Below are positions 37,091-49,400 of a stretch of 64,000 nt of DNA, one piece after another. The notes under the pieces were generated by a model. That model was not told the origin of the DNA, searched no databases, and saw only the letters and a program-made list of their open reading frames with translations. The stretch comes from Mangifera indica (Eukaryota; Streptophyta; Magnoliopsida; Sapindales; Anacardiaceae). The position numbers were made by a program, and so were the translations under genes. The stretch lies in the NCBI RefSeq assembly GCF_011075055.1, contig NC_058149.1, forward strand, positions 8,004,449-8,068,448. Reading direction: 5' to 3'. The stretch's first letter is position 1. Every line of letters starts with the position of its first letter.

Positions 37091-40000
37091 TAAAGTGGTA
37101 TTAGAGCTTGAAACTTTTGAGAGATAGTAAATAACAATAGAGTTTATTTGTTTCAATTTCTTCGCCTTACTAAAAAAAATTATGAAACATGATGTCTTTG
37201 CATAAAGTCATATTTGGCTTATAGGATGCATGAGATGTTATTGAGAAAAGTGATGTACAACTTGAAAATAAAACTAATTCACCACAGAATGAGAATGACG
37301 CTTTGACAAAGACAAGGAAGAGGGATCAACAAGCTTTCACCCTCATCTATCAATGTTTGAATGATTCAATATTTGTAAAGGTGACCAAAGTAACCACTTC
37401 AAATGAAGTATGAGAGATTTTGCAACGTTCATTTTGAAAAGTTGACAAAATGAAAAAGAGTATGATTTCAATTATTACAAGGTGATTTTGAAAAGTAGCA
37501 TATAAAAGATTCTGAGTTAATTTCAAATTATTGTTCAAAGGTAAAGGCCATTGTAAGTTAAATGAAAAGATATGGTTATCAAATTGAAGATGTTCATGTG
37601 GTAGAAAAAATTCTTTGTTCTTTGACTCCAAATTTTGATTATGTGGTTTGTGTCATTGAGAAGTCCAAAGATTTAAACTCTTTGTCACTTGAACAATTAG
37701 ATGACTTTTTACAATCCTATGAAGACATGATTAAAAAGAGGTAAGATGAACCATTGCAACAAGCTTTAAAAGTGAAAGTTTCTTTAAAAGAGGATAATGG
37801 TGAGACTAACAAAAAAAGACGACAATGAGGACATGATCATGGTCATGGTCATGGTTAAGGAGGATGAGCTAGAGGTGATTATAACAATTTCACTAATGAT
37901 GAAATGAGTTATCAATTGTATAAAGGTTAAAGAACAACAAAAGAGAGAAAGAGAGAAAAAAAGGTAACTATTCTAGACCAAATGAAAAAATGTATGATAA
38001 GTCTTATGTTGAATGTTGCAATTGTCAATATTTGGTCATTATTCTTGGGAATGTTATTTTGCAATGACTCATATTAAGGAATAGACGAATGATGTTGATA
38101 ACGAGTAAGAAGTTAAAGAGCCCACTTTGTTGCTAACACTCAAAGATGTTGAGAGAAAATAAGAAAATTTGTGGTTCTTTGATAATGAAGCAACCAATCA
38201 TATATTGGTGATAAAGAAAACTTTGTAATGCTTGATGATAAGGTGAAGGACAATGTTTCCTTTAGAGATTCTTCACAAATTCAAATTTGTGGGAAAGGTA
38301 CAATTTTAATTTTTTCAAGAAATGAAAGTCATAGGCTTATTATTGATGTATACTATGTGCCTAAATTGAAAAGCAATATTTTAAGTTTCGAACAACTTTT
38401 TGAAAAGAGGTATGAATTTTACATGAAAAATTGTTGTTTTTGGCTCAAAGATCAAAATGCTAAATTGATTGCTGAGGTGTTTATGTCCAAAAATGGAGCA
38501 CTCAAACTTTTGGGAGATAAATACATGGAGAATGGAATGCCTCACATTAACTATCAGCACTATTTATGTAAAGGATGTTTACTTAGTAAGCATCCAAGAA
38601 AGAGTTTTCCAGAAGAAGCTACAATAAAAGCAACTGAGCCATTTCATCTTGTGTACCTTAATGTATGTGGACCAATCTAGCCATTGTCTTTTAGAAACAA
38701 ATATATCTTTTTGCATTTCAATGATGATTATAGTCGAAAGAATTAAGTTTATTTTTTGAAGCAAAAATCTAAAGCATTTGAAGAATTCAAGAAGTTTAAA
38801 ACTTTGGTGGAAAATGAAAGTGATTATATGATTAAAGCTTTAAGGCAGCAAATTCACATCAAAAGAGTTCAATAATTTTTGTTAATCACATGGTATTCAT
38901 TGTCCCTTAATGGTCCTTACATCGCCATAACAAAATGACATAGCTGAGAGAAAGAATATAACAATTCTTAGCATGGCTTGATATATATTGAAAACCAAAT
39001 GTATGCCTAAAGAATTTTAGGCAGAAGCCATTTCTTGTGTAGTTTATTTGTTGAACCGATCTCCAATAAGAAGTGTCAAAGACAAAATCCTACAAGAAAC
39101 ATAGAATGGAAGAAAGCCTAATGTTGCTTATGTTCAAGTGTTTGGAAATATTATGTATGTTCATGTTTCTTAACAAGAAATATCCAAGTTGGATGATCGA
39201 AGTGTCAAGCATATCTTCATTGGCTATAACCAAAAGTCTAAAGGCTACAAGTTATATAATCCAAGCACTCGCAAGATCGTAATGAGCCGAGATGTTAAGT
39301 TTGATAAAGAAGTAATGTAGGATTGGGAGGAAAAAGAAGAAAACACCTATGACTTATTTCCATACTTTAACGATGAAGAGGAAAATCTTATTCAAGATAC
39401 AACTCTACCTCATTCACTTACTTCTCCACATGAGAAAGGTTCTAATGGAGAATTACATAAAATAAGGAGTTTGCATGATATTTTATAATGAAACTAAAAA
39501 AATTACCAATTATGATGAAAATAATTTCTTTTGTCTTCTTGTAGATAGTGAACCTTTAAACTATGAGGGAGTTATGAAAAACAACATATCAAGGCAAGTT
39601 ATGAGGGAAGAAATCAAAGCAATTGAGAAAAATAACACTTAGGAATTATCAACACTTCCCAAAGGTCATGAAACTATTAGAGTCAAATGGGTTTATAAAG
39701 CAAAGAGGAATACAAAAGGAGATATGGAGAGATATAAAACAAGACTTGTTGCTAAAGGATACAAGCAAAATTATCCAATGGACTATAAATAAGTGTTTAC
39801 ACCTGTTGCTTATATGGAGATAATTCGTTTGCTGATTTCTTTGGCTGCTCAAATGAAGTGGAAAATTTTCCAACTTGATGTTAAGTTGGCTTTTCTAAAT
39901 AGCTATCTTGAAGAGGAGATCTATGTTGAGCAAACAATAGGTTTTATAGTTAAAAGGTCATGAACATAAAGTTTTGATATTGAGGAAAATATTGTATGGT

Positions 40001-41094
40001 TTAAAGCAAGCACTAAGGGCATAGAATACTTGCATTAACAAGTACATCCAACACAATGGATTTGTTTGTTGCCCTTATGAGTACTCTTTTTACGTTAAAT
40101 CATATAAGAATGGAGATTTTTTACTTGTTTGCCTTTATATAGATGATCTTATCTTCACTAAAATAATCCAAGATTGTTTGAAGAATTCAAGAAAAGTATA
40201 TCACTAAAGTTTGACATGACAGACATATGACTTATATCATACTATTTGGGCTTGGAGGTGAAACAAAGGCAAGATAGAATTTTTATTTCACAAGACGGCT
40301 ATACAAGAGAAATATTAAATAAATTCAACATGCTTAACTATAATCCTATCAACACACCTATAGAATGTGGAATAAAATTGTCAAAATTTGATGAAGGATA
40401 TAAGAACGATTCCATTATATTTAAAAGTTTTGTGGGAAGTTTAAGATACATGACATGTACAAGGACAAATATTCTCTTTACAATTAGGGTTTTAAGTCAT
40501 TTCATGAAAACTCCTAATTCTACCCATATGAAATCTATGAAAAGAATCATTCACTATCTTAAAGGTACAATTAATTATGAGTTGTTCTATTATTTGTCGA
40601 TTGACTTCAAGCTTTTTGGATTTTGTGATATTGATTTTGTGGGAGATGTTGATGATAGAAAGAGCATTACTATTTTTGTGTTTTTCGTGGGTGATTATGC
40701 TATTACATGGAGTTTGAAGAAGTAGTCAATTGTTACTCTTTCAACTTGTGAATCTAAATATGTGGTCTTGAAATCTTGTACTTGTCATGCTATTTGGCTT
40801 AGGAGTTTATTGAAGGAACTCTACTTGCACAAAAGTAAGTAACTAAAATTTGCATTGACAACAAGTCTACATAAACATTAGCTAAGAACCTGATTTTCCA
40901 TGTTCATAGCAAACATAATAACACAATGTATCATTTTATTAGAGAATGTAGTGAAAAAAAGGAAGTGGAACTTAAACATGTAAAGACAAACGATCAAGTT
41001 GTGGATATTTTTACAATACCACTCAAGTTTAAAAGTTTTCATCAATTATGAGTATATCTTGGAGTAAGGAAGAAAATTTCAAATTAAAAAGAAG

Positions 41095-41446
41095 TGTTGA
41101 AGATTAATTTGCATTTTCTATATGCATGTTATGTGGCACAAATTTAATATTATTAGTGCAAGTTTATAAATTATAATACATGTTCATTGTTAGGTTATTA
41201 ATGATGTTCATACATAATTCATCCATTATTTCATGTGACACAAGTTTAATATTAGTGCAAGTTCATTGTTAAAATATTAATTATGTTCATACATAGTTCA
41301 TATATTTAGGATTTAAAGAGTCATCTTGTAACTCTAAATACCCTATTGGTTTTATATTTAATATATGAATGAAACTTTACAAGTCTTCCTCACAAATAAT
41401 TCTCTTACAGAAAACCTCTCTCTTCTAAAATTTCTCCCTTCTCTAA
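41095..41446 (+). repeat. 3' LTR of the copia element
   Basis: Starts TGTTGAAGATTAATTTGC after a purine-rich aaaaagaag. It has many substitutions and small indels relative to the 5' LTR. The right edge (about 41446) is approximate. Confidence 0.85.
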
Positions 41447-41483
41447 CCGTTTCAACTAAGTTCAAAATGCACCATTTTATTAA

Positions 41484-42391
41484 GGCCAAAAGACTTATTC
41501 CCACCCAAGATTTAGTTAATTCCCAAATTCCCACCTATAAGATTTTAAAAACCTAAATACCTACTTGTCATCTAACTTCTATTAAAATTATTTATTAGTT
41601 GTAAAGGTAAAACTATAATTTAACCAATAATATTAAAATAAATAAAATAAAATTATATATCATTTTCCCTTCTTAGCCAAAAAAACTCCTCTCATCCAAA
41701 AGTTTGAAAAATTGCATTTCCCCCATAGGGCTTATTTTTCAAAACACAACATTTTTTAACATCGGAATCATTCTAATTGCCTTCTTTAGCCTATTAGCTC
41801 TCTCTCCCGATGCGTTCTCTCTTTAATTGCAATACCCTCGGGTGTGGCTTCTTCTTGCACAAAGATAGAGAGTTTATTTGTCTTCGTGCATAATGACTTT
41901 TTGTCTTCAATTTATTATCGTGAGCCGACAAGAAGACAACCAGAATGCTAACCATCTTCATGAAACATCAATAAATGATTCCTTTTTTGTATTTTCGACA
42001 AATGATTCGTCTGATTAGTTATTGGTTTTTTATGGATGATAGGGCTGGGAGAGAGATCACTAGGAAAGAGTGAGCCTAGGCATAGGCCTTCGGTTGAAGA
42101 TGAAGAAGGTAGCTGAAAAATGGGAGAAAGAAAAGTAAACCCTAATGGGGGGAAAATGTAACTTTTCAAACTTTTGAGTAAGAGAAATTGTTAGTTTTTT
42201 AAATTAAATAGGGAAATGAGATGTAATTTTATTTATTTTAATATTATTGATAAAAATAATGATTTTACTCTTATAATTAATAGAGAATTTTAACAAAAAT
42301 TAGTTAACAAGTGAGTATTTGGATTTTTAAAATCTTACGAATTGAAGTTTGAAAATAGATTAAACCTTAGATGGAATTAAGTTTTTTTGCC
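41484..42391. mobile_element. Foldback MITE, family copy 2
   Basis: A 908-bp inverted-repeat element starting GGCCAAAAGACTTATTCCCA and ending in ..TTTTTTTGCC. Flanking 9-mers TTTTATTAA and TTATATTAA agree at 7 of 9 positions. Its left half has aaagtttgaaaaattgca and gggcttattttt; the right half carries the complements (aaaccctaatgggg, aacttttcaaactttt). It lies 38 bp beyond the 3' LTR of the copia element. No coding sequence. Confidence 0.75.
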
Positions 42392-42481
42392 TTATATTAA
42401 TTGCTTATACTTCTTGACATACTAGTATAATCGTATTTACTAACTAGGATCATGGCAATACCCAAATGGGTGTATAAATAA

Positions 42482-43144
42482 GGTTATAGGACTTATTTCC
42501 ACCCAAAGATTAATGTTTTCCCAAGTTACCGTATAATTTTGAAAAACCTTCTTACCCACCCATGAATTATTAAGTTTGTCAATTTTAAGAGCAAAATTGT
42601 CATTATCTCCTTTTCTCCCATAAATTCTAAAAAGTAACCATTTCCTCTAGTTCAAGTTTTCAAAAACAATATTTTTCCCCTAGGGTTTACTTTTTAATCT
42701 TCGACACCATTGCCAATAGTCTCTTTTTGCCAACGTTTCCTCTGTTTTTTACAGTCTCTCTCTAGTCGGCATTGATCCAAGTCAGGAAGACAAACGTCTT
42801 CCTCATCTTCTTTTGGGAAGATAAAGAGTTTTATCTTTCCAACTTGAATAGATATTGATTAGAGGGAGAGATAAGGGGACAAAGACTGTTGAAAAGAAAG
42901 AAAATGTCCACAAGGAAAGGTCGTTGGAGATTGAAATGTAAACTCTAAAGAGGAAAATTTATTTTTTAAAACTTAAGTTAAAGAAAAATTATCATTTTTT
43001 AGAGTTCAAGATAAAAAAAAGATAAAACTTAAATTTGGTTAATTTTAATTGTTAATGAATAGATAAAAGTGTCTTTCAAAATTAAACTGTCTAAACTTAA
43101 GAAAATGGGGGGGGGGGGGGGGGGGGGGGATAAAAGCCTTGGCC
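42482..43144. mobile_element. Foldback MITE, family copy 3
   Basis: A 663-bp element starting GGTTATAGGACTTATTTCC and ending GCCTTGGCC. The flanks TATAAATAA and TTTAAATAA agree at 8 of 9 positions. The centre holds cgtcttcctcatcttc-type sequence and its complement. The right end is disrupted by a 23-base G tract at 43107-43129. It begins 91 bp after copy 2 ends and finishes 348 bp before the CemA-like start codon. Confidence 0.75.
43107..43129. repeat. G homopolymer tract, 23 bases
   Basis: An uninterrupted G run close to the right terminus of foldback copy 3, about 365 bp upstream of a start codon. Confidence 0.9.
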
Positions 43145-43492
43145 TTTAAATAAACCCAGTTATTTTGATATAAATAGCGATCGACGCAAAAGCTCTGGAA
43201 AAAATTAAATAAAAGAATCTCCCCGAATGGTTATCTACTTCTCTCTTGGATTCCTAGTTACAGTCCAAACACGTTCCTTCTAGCTTAGCTTTAAACTCCA
43301 GCTACGGTCCTGCTTTTGTTGCTTTTTCAAGCTTTTGCATGTTTCTGATCTTGCCTTAAGTTTGTGGTTTATCCGAACAACTTCTTTATTTTTTAACCGA
43401 CTTTTCTTCAAGAATGTTGGTTTCATTTTATCTGCTTACTGTATCAGCAACTGACCTTCTGAGGGCTTGAAAAATGTGGGGTTGTTATTTAC
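43145..43492. promoter_or_regulatory. Core promoter and 5' leader of the CemA-like gene, with an overlapping uORF
   Basis: Only 348 bp separate the foldback element from the start codon. A TATA-like tataaata lies at about 43171. An ATG at 43474 opens a 23-codon frame (MWGCYLHVLNEHFIGLMSKL...) that ends at 43545, beyond the main ATG at 43493 and in a different frame. It could dampen translation of the main frame if the transcript includes it. Confidence 0.5.
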
Positions 43493-46400
43493 ATGTTCTT
43501 AATGAGCACTTCATTGGTCTTATGTCAAAACTTTATCTTTATTAACTCAAAACATTATAGAAACTCTCTTTGTTTGCACAATTCCTCCAGTTTTTCTCTT
43601 CAATTGAGTGGGAAGAAACAAAGGTTTTGTGGGTTTATCCCAAATTCTAAAAACAATAACAACCATTCGAAAAGAAATAGAACTTGGTGGCAAAGGTTCT
43701 TTTTTGATGATGATGGAAATTGGCTTGGTTTGAAAGATAATGATATATTTGAAGAGGAGTCTGAAGTTTCTAATGAGGAGGACTTATCTGAGAGTGAGAA
43801 GTTTGAAGCATGGAAGAAGCGGGCAGAGGCGATAATCGAGTTGAGGGAAGCACAAGAAGATATGAGAAATGAAGAGAGTAGGAGGTGGGAGGATTGGATT
43901 GTGGATGATCAAGGAAATGGTGCTGACAATTCTTGGAATCAAGATTTGGATAATGGGGTTTGGGAAAGGAAGGACGAAGCGCATTCAGATCCCACTGAGT
44001 TGTTTCCTGAAAGGGGGTTGGTTGAGTCTGTGAGGGACTTGGTTTTTGGGAAAGAAGATGATGATATTTCGTATGAGGACCGCGTTTTTCGATACGCCTC
44101 CTTGAATTCAGTAAGTGTTTATGAGTAATTGTGATATAGTTTTGCAAATTCAAGTCGGCCTAGACAAATTTCTGTATCTGCTTGTGGTTGTTGAATGGTT
44201 ATATTCTAGCATTGGCATCATGGTCCGAGTAAATCTAGTACAGCAATTAATCAGTAATTGGTTGTGTTTATGAACAGATTCAACTGATCCATTATCATTT
44301 AAAATTAATTAACCTCCGTGATTTGTTTCACATTGTGTTTCTTCTTGTGGTCCAGAATCAACAAGGAAAAGAACATTTATTGTGTGTTTAATAGTTATGT
44401 ATGTTTGTACAAATCTATAGTTTCTTATCAAAATGATTAAAATATGTATGGTTTGTCTTGTTGTTGAAAGCCTTGAGGATAAGAAAGAGCCAATTACCTT
44501 TTAAAACAATGATTTGGCATGAGGAGGAAAACTTTAATTGGATTTCATGAATTAGTTGGTTTTTTAAGAGACTGTTGGAGTAAAATCTTATAAATGCATA
44601 ATGGAATAGATAACCTTTATAGCCTAACTGTTAAGAGTTACATTTTATTTGAACTTTCTATGACCCGCGAACTTGAATATTCGCATTCATATTATGCTTA
44701 ACTTTTGAGTTAGAATAAAATGTGAAAAATATTGCATTTCATGATTGTGACTTTGAACTATTTGAATATCTCCGCATTCTTCTTGTTGTTTTATTAATGT
44801 ATTTGCATATTGCTTTTGTTGTTAATCTTTAGAGTTTTCAACTTATTATGACTACACCTTAGCCATATTTGTTCCTGCTGTTTCAGGCTAAATTTTTGGC
44901 AGTACTGATAATTATTCCATGGGCCCTGGACTTTGTGGTTCATGACTATGTTCTCATGCCTTTTTTAGACAGGTAATCATTGAACACTATATTCACAGTT
45001 CAAGTGACTTTTCGACAATCATGTGCTAACAAAATATAAGAACTATTATTTTACCTGATTTCTGTGTATTATTAGTTTGTGTGGAACAATATTTTAAATG
45101 ATAATTCCTTTTCACTGCTAAAGATCGTTGAATGGTTCTGTCTATTTATCTTTTTATTTTAATAACAAATTTTCAGTCGATGCCAGTGATAATTTAAGAA
45201 ATTAACTGAATAAGTTTAACCCTTCAACTGTCAAACAGTGTTTTTTATTTCCCTTTAAATATCTCTAAACATGAAACAACTTAGTGGAATACCTGTCATA
45301 AATAACAAAAGTTGATTCTTGCAGTCCCATAGATTATTCTTTCTTTCCCAGCAACCCTTACAATTCTTTTGTTAGAAGATAAGAGAGGGAATGAGTTCCA
45401 AAGCATCCTTAAAACTGTTTTTGATGGTTTTTCAGATATCGTTTCTGTGTACCATCTATCTACTGGACTTGAACCTGTTGAGATGCATCTGAGCTTAAGT
45501 GCTGCAATATATTGGTTTTAGTAATGTGTTTAATTCATAGCTCCAAAAGGATATGGATGGGTTCAAAACAATGGTTAGAAGGACAATAATTAATGAACTG
45601 ATGCTTTACATGTATTAGAGAGTAATAACATAGCAATTTTCTTGGTTAATATAGATTTTGGAAGCTTAGTTGGCAGTGTTGCAGTTTTGTAGCAAAATTT
45701 GATGAGTTCAGCCACCCTTTTGATGAATGTTTGCTACTAGATCTTTGTTTGGGTGACTCTTTCATCTTGTGTCCTCTAGTTCCTTTTCTATTAATCTGAA
45801 TGGTTTGAAATTCTAAGAATTTTTAATTCATAGAAATTTTGCAGCGCATGATTAGATCCTTACTTGATTATATTATTCATCTAATTAAAATGCTATTCCA
45901 GAGTTATGCTTAGTGTATCTTATAGGAAAAACATGTGTGTGTGTGTGTATAAACTATGTGACAAAGATAACAAAGAAATTCTATTTCACCACACAAATTA
46001 CATGAGAATTAGCTTCTTATGGAGAAGAAGATCTCTAACTTAGGGGACTGCTTTAACTCCTAGAATATTGCACAATTTAATATTTACAAGATATGTGGAA
46101 AATCAGGAAGATACAGGAAAATTGGAATATTTAGCTATCAATGTGGAAAATCAAGAAGATTCAAATATCAATGATACTAAATCACTAACTGATCAATTTT
46201 CTTTTATTCTGTTTCTAAAAATAACCTAGTCAGCTCTTGTACTTTTAGAAAACTGAATATATATAGTTGTACATAGTTATTAGCTTCCTATAATATTGTT
46301 TTTCCTCTTTTTAGTCTCTTGTATTTCTTTATAAAAAGACAGCAATGTATACTTTTTTATAATATGTTCTACAAACATCTTAGTGAAGGAAAAATTGCTA

Positions 46401-49400
46401 TCTTGATTGTTTATGCGGATGATATAATCCTAACTAGCAATGATGAGATTGAATTGGAAAAATTAAAGAAAAATCATGTTGGTGACTTCGAAATCAAGGA
46501 CTTGGGTAGGCTGAAGTACTTCCTTGGGATGGAGTTTGTTAAGTCTAAGAAAGGTATTTTTGTATGTCAGCGAAAATACGTCCTTGATTTACTTGGTGAG
46601 ACAGGTTTACCAAGATGTAAAGCAGTTGAAACACCAATTGAAGCTAATCTCAAGTTACAACTAGCCAAAGCTAAAGAAATAGTTTATAAGAAAAAATATC
46701 AGTGTGTTGTTAGAAGACTAATTTACTTGTCACATATGCACCCCAACATTGCCTTCGCTATGAGCATGGTGAGTTAGTTCACACATTCACCAAGTTTTGA
46801 GCACTTTGGATATTGAAATACTTGAAATGGACTCCTAGAAGAGGGTTGCTATTCAAAAAACATAGGCATCTACAGATTGAAGTCTATATAGATGTTGATT
46901 GGGCAGACAACATTGTAGACAAGAGATCAACTTCAGGTTATTGTGCTTTTGTTGGAGGAAACCTTGTTACTTAGCAAAGCAAAATACAGAGTGTCGTAGT
47001 TAGAAATAGTGTTGAAACTGAGTTTAGATCAATTGCTTATGGAATTTGTGCGGTGATGTGGATCAGAAGGTTACTGGAAGAATTAAAGGTATGTGACTAC
47101 TCTTATGAAAATGTATTGTGACAATAAAGTTGCCATATCAATTACCTACAACCCAGTGCCTCATGACAGACAAAGCATGTGTAAGTTAACACTTCATCAA
47201 GGAAAAACTTGATAACAAGCTGAAATGTATGCCCTACATCTCAACTAGTGATTAAATCGCTGATATACTCACAAAGAGACTACATAAAAGACAATTTGAC
47301 AAACTGATAAGTAAGTTAGCTATGGAAGATATTTTCAGATTAGCTTGATGGGGAGTGTGTAAAATCAGAAAGATTCAACTATCAATGTAGAAAATAAGGA
47401 AGATTTCGGATAATCAGGAAGGTTCAACCATCAATGATACTGAATGATGAACTGATCAATTTTCCTTTATTTTATTTTTAAATATAATCTAGTCAACTCT
47501 TGTATTTTTAGGAAACTGAAATGTATAGTTGTACATAATTATTGGCTTCCTATAATGTTGTTTTTCTTATTTTTATCTCTTTTTAGTCTTTTGAATTTCT
47601 CTATAAAAGGTCAATGATGAATATATTTTTATATAAGAGACTAATAAAAATAAGTTTGCTCTTTAGTTTATATGTTAGCAAAGAATGGGAAACAATATCT
47701 TTGGAAAATTAAGAAGTTGAGATATTTGAGACTGAGGATTAGGAAACCTAATTTGGATTTTCCTCTTTTCCATCCACACCACCTCCTCTCTCTCCTTTTA
47801 AAGTAAATTTTAAAAGGAGATCTTAAGACAGTTAACTAAATTTTAAAGTATCTAAAAGCATTACCAAACAGAGGAATTTTATTCAGGGAGAGAGGAATTG
47901 TCCCTTGAAGCCTATAATGATACAAAATATGCAAAATCCTTTATTGATAGGAGATCAACCTATAGGTACTGTACTTTTTTGGGAGGAAATCTCATGACAT
48001 GTAGTAAAAAACAAACGGTTGGGGCTCAATAAAGTGTAGAACTAGAGTTCAGATCAATTGCATTGGGAATCTTTGAGCCATTATGGTTTAGAATAATCTT
48101 GGGTGATTTGCAAATTAAATGGAAAGGTCCAATGAAGCTTTGTTGTGAGAATAAATCCACTATTAACATCACTCATAATCTTATACAAGACGACAAGACA
48201 AAGCATATTGAAGTTGATAGACATTTTATAAAGAAAAAGTTGGAAGTGGCCTACTATGTACACCTTTTGTGTCTACAGGTGGTCAAGTTGCATATGTTTT
48301 CACAAAAAGGCTGCCTAGTGTAGTTTGTCAAAAGTTAATGAGCGAGCTTGGAATGAAAGATATTTTACAACTTGAATGGAATGTCGAGAATACAATTTTT
48401 TCTCTTATTTGGGAAACCGTAGATTGTTAATAATTTGTCAGAGCCAATTTAATTATTCAGTTTAGATTCCTTTATTTTGTTTCCTAATTTTCAATATGAA
48501 AATCAATCAAGTTAGTTCCTAGTCTCCATTCTATGTTATATTATTAATTGTATATAATCTGGGATTATTCTTACATAATTATAAGATTAATTTATCATTC
48601 AACTTCTATCATATAATATATAGTTTAATAGTACTAATACCACTAGTAAAACACTTTTCTAGTGACAAAAAGATGCATTCCAAATTTAAGACCCATGCAG
48701 CATAATTACTTCAACCCTAAACACATATTTTCTTATATAGCTCATAATTTACTTTTGAGCACCGATTTAGTGAGATATTTTTTATTTTTCTTTTAACTTC
48801 CAAACAATATGAAATATTTTAAGTGTTAAAGAACATGACTTTAAAAATAAATAAAGGATTTCTTAATTATTCTATAAAAATTAGAACAAAATTAATTGAA
48901 GGTGCTTTTATCGTGGGAATATAATATAGATGCCTTTTTCGGGGTGTAATTGTGTTTGATTTATTAAAAAATTAAGAGGTGATTTGTTGTGTCTACTAAT
49001 GTTGATGAGTATTTCTCTGACTTTCCAACTAAAACCATTGTGTTATCAACAGATATGTGAAGACTGTACCGTTTGCAGCTCAAATGCTTGATGTGAAAAG
49101 ACATCAAAAGCTCGAAATGGTCAAGGAATTAAATGTTCAGAAAGCACGATTCCGGCTTGAGGTTGAGATTGGCAAGTCTCCTCCACTTTCTGATGAAGAG
49201 GTTTGGTGGGAGTTAAGACATAAAGCGTAAGTTAATACTCCTTTTCACACTGTTTTTCGTAGCATGTAGCTTAGACAATCTCATTTCCTTTCCTCTGAAT
49301 ACGGTTGTTATGACAAAAAGAAAATTGATGTTAGCTACCAGGAAGTACTAAAGGATAAAGAAAGTTAAAAGCTTATCGTAAAGTGGAAAACTTAAACTAA

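Larger units (their letters stand above)
36732..41446 (+). mobile_element. Degenerate near-complete Ty1/copia retrotransposon
   Basis: About 4.7 kb bounded by direct repeats of about 355 bp. Just inside the left repeat lies tggtattagagc (about 37096), a primer-binding site for initiator tRNA(Met); before the right repeat is a purine stretch. In order between them come a UBN2-type gag (YEDMIKKR end at about 37741), gag-pre-integrase and integrase start (38228-38680), reverse transcriptase (FQLDVKLAFLNSYLEEEIYV near 39870; DDL box near 40143) and RNase H (DRKSITIFVFF..., 40650-40720). This gag-INT-RT-RH order defines copia. Each part is interrupted by stops and frameshifts, so it cannot move on its own. 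LTR divergence indicates an old insertion. Confidence 0.9.

Noticed and set aside
43770..44153. 127-codon frame antisense to exon 1 of the CemA-like gene
   Set aside because: Shadow of the acidic, purine-rich coding strand; Pro/Ser/His-rich antisense composition, no domain.
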